Shown here: in pieces, positions 36,033 to 45,957 of the stretch
How the letters are laid out: every line of letters starts with the position of its first letter
How positions within the stretch are numbered: the stretch's first letter is position 1
Position numbers and translations under genes: made by a program
Origin: DASSUC01 sp035650075
Lineage (GTDB): Bacteria; Actinomycetota; Actinomycetes; Mycobacteriales; Micromonosporaceae
Reading direction: 5' to 3'
DNA: 64,000 bases
Assembly (NCBI GenBank): GCA_035650075.1
Contig: DASRII010000319.1
Location: 1 to 64,000, forward strand
The notes under the pieces: generated by a model
Told to the model about the DNA's origin: nothing
The model's input: only the letters and a program-made list of their open reading frames with translations
Databases searched by the model: none

Positions 36033-37661
36033 GTGAGCGCTTCGACTCGGCTGCTGCAGGCGGTGTTTCAGCTTCCCCCGGCGGTTACCCGTGCCCGGAC
36101 AAGCCGGGACCTGGGGATACCCATGCGGGACGGCGTCGTTCTGCTGGCCGATCACTACGCACCGGCGCTACCCGACGCGCCGACCGTCCTGATCCGCACG
36201 CCGTACGGCCGGCGCGGGGCGATGAGCCTGCTGGGCGAGCTGATCGCCGAGCGGGGCTTCCACACGGTGGTGCAGTCGTGCCGCGGTACCTTCGGATCCG
36301 GTGGGCGGTTCGAGCCGCTGCTGCACGAGCGCGAGGACGGGCTGGACACGCTCATCTGGTTGCGTGCCCAGCCGTGGTACACCGGCTCGTTGGGCCTGTT
36401 CGGCGCGAGCTACCAGGGGTTCGTGCAGTGGGCGATCGCCGCCGACGCGGGCGAGGAGCTCAAGGCGATGGTCGCCGTGGTGACCGCCTCGCAGACCCGT
36501 GACTCGACATATGCCGGTGGCGCGTTCTCGCTCGACACCGTGCTCACCTGGATCGAGCTGGTGGAGGCGCAGACGGTACCGTGGTGGTCCCGCCAGGTCG
36601 AGCTCAAGCGCGGCCAGCCGAAGCTGCGCCGCGGGTTGCACCACCTCCCGCTGGTCGAGGCCGACACGGTCGCCACCGGCGGCACGGTCGCGTTCTTCCA
36701 GGAGTGGCTGACCCACACCGAGGCCGGCGCCGACTACTGGCGCCAGCGCGCGTTCGACGAGCGGGTCTACGAGGTCCGCGCGGAAGTGGCGATGGTGACC
36801 GGCTGGCACGACATCTTCCTGCCCTGGCAGCTCGCCGACTACGCGACGCTGCGGGCGGCGGGGGCGCGGCCGCACCTCACGATCGGGCCGTGGACCCACG
36901 GCAGCGTCGGCCTGTACGGCGCCGCGCTCCGCGAGGGGCTGAGCTGGCTGCGTGCCCACCTCGCCGGCGACACCGACGGGCTGCGGGCCGAACCGGTGCG
37001 GGTGCACGTGGGTGGCGGGGGCGGCTGGAAGTCACTGCCCGACTGGCCGCCGGGTCACCCGCCGCGGCGCTGGCACCTGCACGCCGGGGGTGGGCTATCC
37101 CCGGAGCCGCCGGCACCGTCCACACCCGACAGTCATCGGTACGACCCGACGAATGCGACCCCTTCGCTCGGCGGGCCGCTGCTCGTGGCCAACCGCGCCG
37201 GGCAGTTGGACAACCGCCCGGTCGAGGACAGGCCGGACGTACTCGTGTACAGCAGCGCCCCGTTGGACTCCGCCGTCGAGGTGATAGGACCGGTGGAGGC
37301 CATCGTGCACATCCGCTCGACATTGCCGTACTTCGATGTGTTCGTGCGACTGTGCGATGTGGACATTCGTGGCCGGTCGTGGAACGTGTGCGACGGGCTG
37401 ACCCGGGTCGTACCCGGCCTGGTGCCGGCCGACGGCGATGACGTACAGGCCGTCGTCGTGGAGCTGTGGCCGACGGCGTACCGCTTCCGCGCGGGGCACC
37501 GCATCCGGGTGCAGGTCAGCGGCGGGGCCCACCCGCGGTACTCGCGCAATCCCGGCACGGGCGAGCCGCTCGGTACCGCGACCGAACTGCGCGCAGGTCG
37601 GCGGGAGGTCTTTCACGACCCCGAGCGACCGTCCGCGCTACTGCTGCCCGTATCGACGTGA
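36033..37661 (+). CDS. CocE/NonD-family X-Pro dipeptidyl-peptidase-like hydrolase
   Basis: 542 residues from the GTG at 36033. Alpha/beta-hydrolase with the family N-terminus GIPMRDGVVLLADHYAP and TVLIRTPYGRRG, nucleophile elbow FGASYQGF, and histidine in IGPWTHG. The C-terminal jelly-roll domain (LVYSSAPLDSAVEVIGPVEA...) is that of cocaine esterase and PepX. It should cleave esters or amides; no signal peptide is seen. Monocistronic. Confidence 0.92.
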   Translation: MSASTRLLQAVFQLPPAVTRARTSRDLGIPMRDGVVLLADHYAPALPDAPTVLIRTPYGRRGAMSLLGELIAERGFHTVVQSCRGTFGSGGRFEPLLHEREDGLDTLIWLRAQPWYTGSLGLFGASYQGFVQWAIAADAGEELKAMVAVVTASQTRDSTYAGGAFSLDTVLTWIELVEAQTVPWWSRQVELKRGQPKLRRGLHHLPLVEADTVATGGTVAFFQEWLTHTEAGADYWRQRAFDERVYEVRAEVAMVTGWHDIFLPWQLADYATLRAAGARPHLTIGPWTHGSVGLYGAALREGLSWLRAHLAGDTDGLRAEPVRVHVGGGGGWKSLPDWPPGHPPRRWHLHAGGGLSPEPPAPSTPDSHRYDPTNATPSLGGPLLVANRAGQLDNRPVEDRPDVLVYSSAPLDSAVEVIGPVEAIVHIRSTLPYFDVFVRLCDVDIRGRSWNVCDGLTRVVPGLVPADGDDVQAVVVELWPTAYRFRAGHRIRVQVSGGAHPRYSRNPGTGEPLGTATELRAGRREVFHDPERPSALLLPVST

Positions 37662-37757
37662 GACTTTCTCAGTAGTCTCGTTCCGTCACTCCAGTGCGCT
37701 GGTACCCCGTACCGTAAATATCGGATTAATGGTGTTTTCGGTAACGGGGGCGGGCAG

Positions 37758-38846
37758 ATGTTCGTCAAGCAACTCGCACTGGTGGGCCTGGTCGCCGGCG
37801 GTGCGCTTCTCATGTGGCCCGCCTCAGCATCGGCGGCCGCGGCGCCCGTCGCGACAGTGAGCACCGGCGGCGGCGACCTCAACGTGCGAACCGGGCCGAG
37901 CACCTCGTACAGCCGTGTGGCGACCATCCGCAACGGCACCGCACTGGCGATCACCTGCCAGGTGACCGGCATGGTCATCACCGGCCACGTGCGGCAGACC
38001 GGTGCGTGGGACCGGCTGTCCAACGGGCGGTACGTCTCCGACGCGTTCGTCGCCTGGCAACCGGCCCGGCCGGCGGTGCCGGCGTGCGCCGCACCGAAGC
38101 CCCCCACCACGGCGACGGCCACCGTCAACGCCGGCGACACCGCGCTGAACGTGCGCGAAGGACCCGGTACGGCGTACCGGATCGTGGGCACGCTCGGCAA
38201 CGGCACCGCGGTGACGGTCGCCTGCCAGGTCAACGGGCAGTACGTCGTCGGTACCGTCGCCCGGACCGGGTACTGGGACCGGCTGTCCAACGGGCGGTAC
38301 GTGTCCGACGCCTACATCGCCTGGCGACCAGCCCGTCCGGCGGTGAAGTGGTGCGACCAGCAGCCGCCGACCCTGCCCCCGTCCCAGGCCGACTTCATCG
38401 CCCGAGCGGTCGAACCGGCACGGGCGAGCATGCGCGAGTTCCGCGTGCCGGCCTCGGTGACGATCGCCCAGGCGATCCTCGAGTCGGGCTGGGGTCGTAG
38501 CGAGCTGACCCGCGTCGACCACAACTACTTCGGCATCAAGTGCTTCGGCACCCCCGGTCCGATCGCGATCGCCTGCCGGTCGTACGCCACCCACGAGTGC
38601 GACGGCGACAGCTGCTACCCGACGACGGCCACCTTCCGGGTGTACCGCAATGCCGCCGACTCGTTCCGCGACCACGGCCGGTTCCTCGTCGTCAACGAAC
38701 GCTACGGGCCGGCGTTCAACTACACGCACGACCCGAACCGGTTCGCCGTCGAAATCCACAAGGCGGGTTACGCCACGAGCCCGACGTACGCCCGTTCGCT
38801 CATCGATTTGATGAAGCAGTACGACCTGTACCGGTACGACCGTTAG
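37758..38846 (+). CDS. Secreted SH3-domain glucosaminidase (peptidoglycan hydrolase)
   Basis: 362 residues. Signal peptide FVKQLALVGLVAGGALLMWPASASA; two bacterial SH3 domains (LNVRTGPSTSYSRV, then LNVREGPGTAYRIV) each followed by an identical TGxWDRLSNGRYVSDA segment; then a mannosyl-glycoprotein endo-beta-N-acetylglucosaminidase domain (ASVTIAQAILESGWGRSEL with catalytic Glu, NYFGIKCFG, FRVYRNAADSFRDHGRFL). The SH3 pair should bind cell wall and the enzyme cut glycan. A TAAATAT stretch near 37715 could be its -10 box. Confidence 0.93.
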   Translation: MFVKQLALVGLVAGGALLMWPASASAAAAPVATVSTGGGDLNVRTGPSTSYSRVATIRNGTALAITCQVTGMVITGHVRQTGAWDRLSNGRYVSDAFVAWQPARPAVPACAAPKPPTTATATVNAGDTALNVREGPGTAYRIVGTLGNGTAVTVACQVNGQYVVGTVARTGYWDRLSNGRYVSDAYIAWRPARPAVKWCDQQPPTLPPSQADFIARAVEPARASMREFRVPASVTIAQAILESGWGRSELTRVDHNYFGIKCFGTPGPIAIACRSYATHECDGDSCYPTTATFRVYRNAADSFRDHGRFLVVNERYGPAFNYTHDPNRFAVEIHKAGYATSPTYARSLIDLMKQYDLYRYDR

Positions 38847-38974
38847 CCCCAAGCGTCAGCTCCCATACCGTCTTGTCCCGAGCGGCTGCTGCGGACCGTC
38901 AGCGGGCTCGGGTCCTGATCTCTGATATGGCCGTTGACCTGCGGTTATGCGTTTCAGCGGGCTACCGTCGGTTC

Positions 38975-39169
38975 ATGATCGTCAGCAGTTACCGCACTGT
39001 GGACGGTCGCTGGCGGGTGCACATTCACCACGACCAACGGGCCGAGCTGTGGGAGACCCCGCCCGGCCAGCGATGGCCGCGGTGCGTGCTGCGCGACGTC
39101 CCGCTCTACCGCGTCACCGACCGGCTCGCGGCCGAGGGCGTGAGCGTCGACGACCTCGTCCGGGACTAG
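38975..39169 (+). CDS. Small protein of unknown function
   Basis: 64 residues from the ATG at 38975. MIVSSYRTVDGRWRVHIHHD, then a central PPGQRWPRC and the end RLAAEGVSVDDLVRD; a compact beta-alpha protein with a strand-rich start. I do not recognise a family. Codon use with strong third-position GC continues to the stop, which overlaps the convergent gene by four bases. Confidence 0.55.
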   Translation: MIVSSYRTVDGRWRVHIHHDQRAELWETPPGQRWPRCVLRDVPLYRVTDRLAAEGVSVDDLVRD

Positions 39170-39714
39170 GCCGGCGCCGGTTCCGGCAGGATCACCTTCG
39201 GGACGCGGACGAACACGGCTATCAGACCGACGACGTACGCCGAGAGCGTCACCAGGAAGTACAGGTGCACCAGGGCGTCGGGCGCGGCATTCAGCCATTT
39301 GGCGACGTCGGTCTGCGGGCTGCCGAAGATGCCCGCGAACCACTGGACGAGCGAGTTCACCAGTGGCGAGATGAGCCCGATGACGACGATGTTCAGCCAC
39401 AGCCAGTGGTAGGGGATCCGCAGCCGCGTGACGATGAAGAAGAACCCCACGAACCAGAGCAGGTCGCAGAGGTACGGCGCCGCGTCGACCCACGCGTCGG
39501 TACTCCCGGTCCACTGCACGTAGCCCCACGTGAACCGGCCCAGGTCGGTCTGCGGGTAGATGACGAACTTGTCGATCGTGGCGCCCTCCATGGCGGCGAC
39601 CAGCGCGTGGCTACCTTCGTGGCGGATCGTGCCGAACGTCTGATAGATCGGGTACGCCAGCAGCCACAGCAGGTCACGCCACTCCATCTTCCACACGGGC
39701 TCGGAGTCAGACAT
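39166..39714 (-). CDS. Polytopic membrane protein with an HExxH motif
   Basis: 182 residues from the ATG at 39714 (GGAG five bases upstream). Four hydrophobic segments, and in the first one HEGSH (residues 32-36), a zinc-metalloprotease type motif placed within or next to the membrane as in M50 site-2 proteases or DUF3267-like proteins. The later NPDG-type motif of site-2 proteases is absent (APDAL near residue 145 is the nearest), so activity is uncertain. Confidence 0.72.
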   Translation of the reverse strand: MSDSEPVWKMEWRDLLWLLAYPIYQTFGTIRHEGSHALVAAMEGATIDKFVIYPQTDLGRFTWGYVQWTGSTDAWVDAAPYLCDLLWFVGFFFIVTRLRIPYHWLWLNIVVIGLISPLVNSLVQWFAGIFGSPQTDVAKWLNAAPDALVHLYFLVTLSAYVVGLIAVFVRVPKVILPEPAPA

Positions 39715-39771
39715 GGCTCCATTGACGAGCACCGGGTACCGCCGTCGCAGCCGGCTTCCCGACAGCGGCGG

Positions 39772-40146
39772 CTACGACTCTCGCTCGGCGGCGCTGCGGA
39801 GGACGCAGAACTCGTTGCCTTCGGGGTCGGCGAGGACCACCCACCCGGTACCGTCCGGCTCCCGCCGATCCGCCACGACCGAAGCGCCGAGCCCGAGTAG
39901 CCGCTCGACCTCGGTGTCCCGCCGGTCGTCTGGTCGCAGGCAGACGTGTACGCGGTTCTTGACGCTCTTCGGTTCGGGTACCTCCGCGAAGTAGAACGTG
40001 GGACCGTCGGGCTGCTCGATGGCGACCTCCGGGTCGCCCGGGTGATCGTCGTCGCCGAGGGGGTGACCCAGGACCTGGCTCCAGAACTGAGCCAACTGGT
40101 ACGGGTCGGCGCAGTCGAACGCGACGTTCTGCACAGAAGACGCCAT
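39772..40146 (-). CDS. VOC-family (glyoxalase/bleomycin-resistance fold) protein
   Basis: 124 residues from the ATG at 40146. Pattern of the second VOC subgroup: VQNVAFDCADPYQLAQFWSQVLGHPL, PTFYFAEVPEPKSVKNRVHVCLRPDD and the end GTGWVVLADPEGNEFCVL. The typical metal-ligand pair H/E is partly kept (VHVCL, NEFCVL). Substrate unknown; such proteins are common as detoxification enzymes or binding proteins. Confidence 0.88.
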   Translation of the reverse strand: MASSVQNVAFDCADPYQLAQFWSQVLGHPLGDDDHPGDPEVAIEQPDGPTFYFAEVPEPKSVKNRVHVCLRPDDRRDTEVERLLGLGASVVADRREPDGTGWVVLADPEGNEFCVLRSAAERES

Positions 40147-40228
40147 GGTGGGAGCGTACGGAGGGCGCTTGACGGGCGCGGCAGGATGGTTCTCGCAGAC
40201 CGGACCGCGGAGAGAGGCGACAGGCGAG

Positions 40229-41632
40229 ATGACGTCCACCGAGACCCGCAACACCTATCTCGATCAGGTCGTCGCGCAACAGGAGCGGCTGGAACAGAAC
40301 CTGCGGTCCAAGCGCGCGGCGCCGGCGGCCCCACCGCCACCAGTGGCCGCCGGGCCCAATCACGAGGCGGCGGATGACTGGTCCGCCAGCGGCGTCGGCG
40401 GCGGTTGGATGCCGGACACCGGCCGGGCGTCGGGCGCCGTCGACGTGCGGATCACCGGGTTCGGGCGGTGGAAGACCGTGCTCGTGCCGCCGAACGCGTT
40501 CGTGGTGCACACCCGGCGCGGGCGGACCGAGCCGCTGCACGTCGGCCTCGGTGTCTCGTTCCGGTACAACCCGGCTACCGACTCGTTCCTCGTCGTGCCG
40601 GGCGCAATGCAGACGATCCTGATCAACGCGTACTGCATCTGCAAGGAGCTGCAGGGGTTGCTGGTGCAGGCGTACGTCCAATGGATCATCCAGGACTTCC
40701 CGACGGCGTACCGCAAGCTCGACTTCAGCGACCCCGACGACCCGATGCGGCTCGTGAACCTCCAGTTGAAGGAGCAGGCGGAGGCGGCCATCAAGGACAA
40801 GGTCGCGACGATGGGCGTACATGAGGTGCTCAGCGACAAACAGCCCATCATGGTCGAGCTGATCGCGCGCCTGCGCGATGTGGCCGAGGGGGAGGGCGAC
40901 AGCGATACCGGGCTCGGTCTGCGCATCGTCACCGTGCAGATCAAGGAGGCGGTGGTCAGCTCGGCGCGGCTCTGGGAGAACCTGCAGAAGCCGTTCCGGG
41001 CGGAGCAGGGGCGCATCGCCCGGCTGGCCGAGCTGTCCGCTGAGGAGGTCATCTCCGAGCGCGAGATGGCCGCGTCGCGGGTGCGCGAAACCCAGCGCAT
41101 GGCCAACGACCAGGAGTTGAGCGACCTGCGGGCCCGCAACGAGGCGGCGAGCTTCGACCGCGAGACCGCCGAGCGGCTGCGGCGGGCGGAGCGCGAGCAG
41201 GAGGACGCCCGGCGCCTGGCCGACCTGCAGAGCGAGACGACCTTGCACGACCTGGCGCTCGAACGGCAGCGGCACGAGGAAGAGGCGGAGACGGGTCGGC
41301 TGCGGCTGGAACGGGAGTACGCAATGAAGCGGCTGGCCCTCGACGGCGACCTGACGCTGGCGCGGTCGCGGTCCGAAGCCGTCCACGACGAGCGGCTGCT
41401 CGAACTCGACCGGGAGCGCCTGCGCGCGGCCATCGCGAACGACCAGTCGTCGAACGCGATCCAGGCCAAGCTCGTCGATGCGTTGCCGGACATCATGGAG
41501 AAGTTGCCCCAGCCGGCCGAGCTGCGGTCGGTGACGATCGGCGGCAACGGTGCCACCACGGTGTCCGGACTGCTGGCCGAACTGGGCGCCGTGCTCGACG
41601 CGCTACGGACCGCCTTGCCCCGCGGCCAGTAA
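40229..41632 (+). CDS. SPFH-domain protein with long coiled coil, no membrane anchor
   Basis: 467 residues. An SPFH/band 7 region (VLVPPNAFVVHTRRGRTEPLHVGLGVSFRYNPATDSFLV...QGLLVQAYVQWIIQDF) covers about residues 75-260 and is followed by a charged coiled coil (280-420: repeated REMAASRVRETQRMANDQEL, RRAEREQEDARRLADLQ). No membrane span or signal peptide is visible, unlike the slipin at 8061. It probably forms an oligomeric ring or scaffold in the cytoplasm. The 3' end overlaps the convergent mug gene by 30 bases. Confidence 0.8.
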   Translation: MTSTETRNTYLDQVVAQQERLEQNLRSKRAAPAAPPPPVAAGPNHEAADDWSASGVGGGWMPDTGRASGAVDVRITGFGRWKTVLVPPNAFVVHTRRGRTEPLHVGLGVSFRYNPATDSFLVVPGAMQTILINAYCICKELQGLLVQAYVQWIIQDFPTAYRKLDFSDPDDPMRLVNLQLKEQAEAAIKDKVATMGVHEVLSDKQPIMVELIARLRDVAEGEGDSDTGLGLRIVTVQIKEAVVSSARLWENLQKPFRAEQGRIARLAELSAEEVISEREMAASRVRETQRMANDQELSDLRARNEAASFDRETAERLRRAEREQEDARRLADLQSETTLHDLALERQRHEEEAETGRLRLEREYAMKRLALDGDLTLARSRSEAVHDERLLELDRERLRAAIANDQSSNAIQAKLVDALPDIMEKLPQPAELRSVTIGGNGATTVSGLLAELGAVLDALRTALPRGQ

Positions 41633-42109
41633 CGCGCGGAACTCCGCGACCAGCCGGTCGAGCGTGTAGTGCGCGTTCAGGCCACTGGGGTTGGGTAGCA
41701 CCCAGACCCGGGCGCCGCCGAGGCGTACCGTCTGGGGTCCGATCCGGGCCTGGGGATGGTCGAACGCCGCACGGTACGCGCTGACGCCCAGCACCGCGAG
41801 CCACGACGGCCGGTAGCGCCGCACCTTCGCGACCAGAGTGCGGCCGCCGCGGGCCAGTTCGTCGCGGGTCAGATCGGCCGCGCGGGCCGTGCCGCGCGCG
41901 ACCACGTTGGTGATGCCGAGACCGTACGACAGCAGCTCGGCCTGTTCCGCGGGGCGCAGCAAGCGGGGCGTGAAGCCGCTGCGATGCATGGCCGGCCAGA
42001 ACCTGTTTCCCGGCCTCGCGAAGTGGTGACCGGTCGCGTCCGACATCAGCCCGGGGTTGATGCCGCAGAAGAGGACCCTCAGGTCTGACGCGATGATGTC
42101 GGGGACCAC
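41603..42109 (-). CDS. mug: G/U mismatch-specific DNA glycosylase
   Basis: 168 residues. Removes uracil opposite guanine and related lesions. The Mug/TDG signature GINPGLMSDATGHHFARPGNRFWP contains the catalytic asparagine, and the intercalation-loop region LPNPSGLNAHY is present. Start GTG at 42109. Convergent with the SPFH gene and divergent from hrpA by 56 bases. Confidence 0.92.
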   Translation of the reverse strand: MVPDIIASDLRVLFCGINPGLMSDATGHHFARPGNRFWPAMHRSGFTPRLLRPAEQAELLSYGLGITNVVARGTARAADLTRDELARGGRTLVAKVRRYRPSWLAVLGVSAYRAAFDHPQARIGPQTVRLGGARVWVLPNPSGLNAHYTLDRLVAEFRALLAAGQGGP

Positions 42110-42165
42110 CGTCCGAAGATAACCAGCCGCGCGATCGGGCCGGGCCTGCCTATCCTTGGGCCGAC

Positions 42166-45100
42166 ATGAACGTGGACCTGCAGGCGCGCTTGGGCGAGCT
42201 GATGCTGCGCGACGAGCGTCGCCTGCGTCGCCGCCTGAGCGACCGGCGCGTGAATGTCGACGAGATCGCTGCGGAGGTCGAGGCGGCCGAGCGGCGCGTC
42301 GCGCAGCGGCGGGCTGGCGTGCCGGCCGTGGCGTACCCCGAGGCGTTGCCGGTCAGCCAACGCAAGGACGACATCCTCGCCGCGATCCGGGACCACCAGG
42401 TGGTCATCGTCGCGGGGGAGACCGGCTCGGGCAAGACGACCCAGTTGCCGAAGATCTGTCTCGAGCTGGGTCGCGGCGTACGCGGGCTCATCGGGCATAC
42501 CCAGCCGCGCCGGCTCGCCGCGCGCACGGTCGCGCAGCGGATCGCGGAGGAGCTTGCCGTGCCGCTCGGCGGCGCCGTGGGCTACCAGGTGCGGTTCACC
42601 GACCGGGTCGGCGACGACACACTGGTCAAGCTGATGACCGACGGGATCCTGCTGGCGGAGATCCAGAAGGACCGGTCGCTGCTGCGCTACGACACGCTGA
42701 TCATCGACGAGGCGCACGAGCGGAGCCTCAACGTCGACTTCATTCTCGGGTACGTCAAACAGCTGCTGCCGCGCCGGCCCGATCTGAAGGTCGTCATCAC
42801 GTCGGCGACCATCGACCCCGAGCGGTTCGCGCGACACTTCGACGCACCCGTCGTCGAGGTGTCCGGGCGGGTGTACCCGGTGCAGGTGCGCTACCGCCCG
42901 CTGGCCGAGGAGGACGCCGATCAGATCGACGGCGTATGCGACGCCGTCGAGGAGCTGCGCGCCGAGGGGCCGGGCGACGTCCTCGTGTTCCTCAGCGGAG
43001 AGCGGGAGATCCGGGACACCGCGGACGCCCTGCGCCGGCTGAAGCTGCCCGATACCGATGTGCTGCCGCTCTACGCACGACTGTCCACAGCGGAGCAACA
43101 CCGGGTCTTCCAGTCGCATAGCGGCCGCCGGATCGTGCTCGCCACCAACGTGGCGGAGACCTCGTTGACCGTGCCGGGCATCAGGTACGTCGTCGACGCC
43201 GGCACCGCCCGCATCTCCCGGTACAGCCACCGGCTCAAGGTGCAGCGGCTGCCGATCGAAGCCATCTCGCAGGCATCCGCCAACCAGCGCAAGGGTCGCT
43301 GCGGCCGGCTCGCCGACGGCATCTGCATCCGGCTGTACGCCGAGGACGACTTCCTGTCCCGCCCCGAGTTCACCGAGCCGGAGATCCTGCGTACCAACCT
43401 CGCCTCGGTCATCCTGCAGATGACCGCGCTCGGACTGGGTGACCTGGCCGCGTTCCCGTTCGTCGATCCGCCGGACCGGCGCCAGGTCGCCGACGGCGTG
43501 GCGCTGCTTCAGGAACTCGGCGCGCTCGACGGCGACAAGCTCACGCCGCTCGGCCGCAAACTGGCGCAGCTACCCGTCGATCCGCGGCTGGCCCGCATGC
43601 TGGTGGAGGCCGATCGCAACGGATGTGTGGCCGAGGCGCTCGTGGTCGTGGCCGCACTGTCCATTCCGGACCCTCGGGAACGGCCGGCCGACAAGCAACA
43701 GGCCGCCGACGAGAAGCACCGCCGGTTCGCCGACCCCGACTCGGACTTCGTGACCTTCCTCAACCTCTGGGAGTACCTGCGGGATCAGCAGAAGGCGCTG
43801 TCCTCCAGCGGCTTCCGCCGGCTGTGCCGCACAGAGTTCCTCAACTACCTGAGGGTGCGCGAGTGGCAGGATCTGCACGGCCAGCTCCGCGCGCTCGTCC
43901 GCGGGCTGGGCGTCACGTTGGGCACGCCGACCGGTGAGCCGCAACGCCTGCACCGGTCGTTGCTCGCCGGGCTGCTGTCGCACATCGGGCTGTTCGATCC
44001 CGACAAGCGGGAGTACGCGGGAGCGCGCGGCGCCAGGTTCGCCATCTTCCCCGGCTCGGCGCTGTTCAAGAAGAATCCACAGTGGACAATGGCGGCCGAA
44101 CTGGTGGAGACGTCCCGGCTGTGGGCGCGTGTCGTGGCGCGCATCGAGCCGGAGTGGGCGGAGTCCCTCGCGTCGCATCTGGTCAAGCGCAGCTACAGCG
44201 AGCCGCACTGGTCCCGTGGGCAGGGCGCGGTGCTCGCCTACGAACGCGTGACGCTGTACGGCGTACCGCTCGTCGTGCAGCGCAAGGTGAACTACGGCCG
44301 GATCGACCCGCGGCTGTCCCGCGAGCTGTTCATCCGGCACGCGCTCGTGGAGGGCGACTGGGAGACCCGGCACGAGTTCTTCCACGCCAACCGAGCGCTG
44401 CTGGACGAGGTCGAGGAGCTCGAGCACCGAGCCCGGCGGCGGGACATCCTCGTCGACGACGAGACGCTCTTCGACTTCTACGACCAGCGGGTCGGTCCGG
44501 AGGTGGTGTCCGCCCGGCATTTCGACGCGTGGTGGAAGAAGGTCCGCGTCACGGAGCCGGATCTGCTCTCCTTCTCCACGACGATGCTCGTCAACCCCGG
44601 CGTGGGTGAGGTCAGCGCGCGGGACTACCCGGACTCGTGGCGGCAGGGCGACCTTCGGTTGCGGCTGTCGTACCAATTCGAGCCCGGCGCCGAGGCCGAC
44701 GGCGTGACCGTCCACATTCCACTGCCGCTGCTGAACCAGGTCACCGAGGCGGGCTTCGACTGGCAGGTACCGGGACTGCGTGAGGAGCTGGTGACCGCGC
44801 TCATCCGGTCGTTGCCGAAGGCGGTGCGGCGCAGCTACGTACCTGCGCCGGACTACGCGAAGGCGGTGGTGGCTTCTCTCGTGCCGGGGGACGTGCCGTT
44901 GCTCGAGGCGGTCGAGTACGAGCTGCAGCGCATCAGTGGTGCCCCGTTCCCGCGGGACAGCTGGGATCTGGCGCGCGTGCCGGACCATCTGAAGGTGACG
45001 TTCCGGGTCGACGACGACCAGGGTCGAGCGGTAGCCGAGGGCAAGGACCTCGCGGCGCTGAAGGCCCGTCTACAGGGGAGCGTGCGGTCGGCGATCTCGG

Positions 45101-45957
45101 CGGCGGTACCGGACATCGAGCGGCACGGGCTGCGCGACTGGACCATCGGTACGCTGCCCCGAACGGTCGAGCAGAGCCGGGGCGGGTTCGTCGTGCGGGC
45201 GTACCCGGCGCTCGTCGACGAGGGGGACAGCGTCGCGGTCCGGCTGCTCGACACGGAGGCCGAACAGGCGGCGGCGATGTGGCGCGGTACGCGCCGGTTG
45301 TTGCAGTTGGCGCTGCCGTCACCGGTCACGTACGTGTCCTCGCGGCTGACCACGCCGGCGAAGCTGGCCCTGATGCGCAACCCGCACGGCGGGGTCGTAC
45401 CGCTGCTCGCCGACTGCGTGGCCTGTGCGGTGGACCGGCTGGTCGCCGACGCCGGCGGTCCGGCCTGGGACGCGGACGGCTTCGCCCGGCTCCGCGACCG
45501 GGTGCGCGCCGACCTGAACCTCGCGTCGGTACAGGTCACCGTGGAGGTCGAGCGGATCCTGTCGGCGGCGCACGCGGTGGAACAGCGCCTCGTCGGGTTA
45601 CGCGGTCCCGCGCTGGAACCGGCTCTCGACGACGTCCGGCGGCAACTGTCCACATTGGTCTACCGCGGGTTCGTGGCCGACACGGGCTGGCACCGGCTGC
45701 CGGACCTCGTCCGGTACCTGCGCGCGATCGACCGCCGGCTGGAGAAGCTGCCGGCGCACCCGCAGCGGGACCGCGAGTGGATGTGGACCGTACAGGAGGT
45801 CCAGGAGGCGTATGAGGAACTGCCTCCCGGACCCGGGCGGGACGAGATCCGCTGGATGATCGAGGAGCTGCGGGTCAGCTTCTTCGCCCAGTCGCTCGGG
45901 ACCGCGTACCCGATCTCGGACAAGCGCATCTACCGGGCCATCGACCAGCTCCGCTAG
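42166..45957 (+). CDS. hrpA: ATP-dependent RNA helicase HrpA
   Basis: 1263 residues, the usual length. DEAH-box helicase: Walker A GETGSGKT (84-91), DEAH (181-184), SAT motif III, motif VI QRKGRCGR. After the helicase core come the HA2 and OB domains, then the HrpA-specific C-terminal half (DUF3418) with GDWETRHEFFHANRALLDEVEELEHR. It acts in RNA turnover or ribosome rescue. The stop overlaps the facing small gene by four bases. Confidence 0.95.
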   Translation: MNVDLQARLGELMLRDERRLRRRLSDRRVNVDEIAAEVEAAERRVAQRRAGVPAVAYPEALPVSQRKDDILAAIRDHQVVIVAGETGSGKTTQLPKICLELGRGVRGLIGHTQPRRLAARTVAQRIAEELAVPLGGAVGYQVRFTDRVGDDTLVKLMTDGILLAEIQKDRSLLRYDTLIIDEAHERSLNVDFILGYVKQLLPRRPDLKVVITSATIDPERFARHFDAPVVEVSGRVYPVQVRYRPLAEEDADQIDGVCDAVEELRAEGPGDVLVFLSGEREIRDTADALRRLKLPDTDVLPLYARLSTAEQHRVFQSHSGRRIVLATNVAETSLTVPGIRYVVDAGTARISRYSHRLKVQRLPIEAISQASANQRKGRCGRLADGICIRLYAEDDFLSRPEFTEPEILRTNLASVILQMTALGLGDLAAFPFVDPPDRRQVADGVALLQELGALDGDKLTPLGRKLAQLPVDPRLARMLVEADRNGCVAEALVVVAALSIPDPRERPADKQQAADEKHRRFADPDSDFVTFLNLWEYLRDQQKALSSSGFRRLCRTEFLNYLRVREWQDLHGQLRALVRGLGVTLGTPTGEPQRLHRSLLAGLLSHIGLFDPDKREYAGARGARFAIFPGSALFKKNPQWTMAAELVETSRLWARVVARIEPEWAESLASHLVKRSYSEPHWSRGQGAVLAYERVTLYGVPLVVQRKVNYGRIDPRLSRELFIRHALVEGDWETRHEFFHANRALLDEVEELEHRARRRDILVDDETLFDFYDQRVGPEVVSARHFDAWWKKVRVTEPDLLSFSTTMLVNPGVGEVSARDYPDSWRQGDLRLRLSYQFEPGAEADGVTVHIPLPLLNQVTEAGFDWQVPGLREELVTALIRSLPKAVRRSYVPAPDYAKAVVASLVPGDVPLLEAVEYELQRISGAPFPRDSWDLARVPDHLKVTFRVDDDQGRAVAEGKDLAALKARLQGSVRSAISAAVPDIERHGLRDWTIGTLPRTVEQSRGGFVVRAYPALVDEGDSVAVRLLDTEAEQAAAMWRGTRRLLQLALPSPVTYVSSRLTTPAKLALMRNPHGGVVPLLADCVACAVDRLVADAGGPAWDADGFARLRDRVRADLNLASVQVTVEVERILSAAHAVEQRLVGLRGPALEPALDDVRRQLSTLVYRGFVADTGWHRLPDLVRYLRAIDRRLEKLPAHPQRDREWMWTVQEVQEAYEELPPGPGRDEIRWMIEELRVSFFAQSLGTAYPISDKRIYRAIDQLR

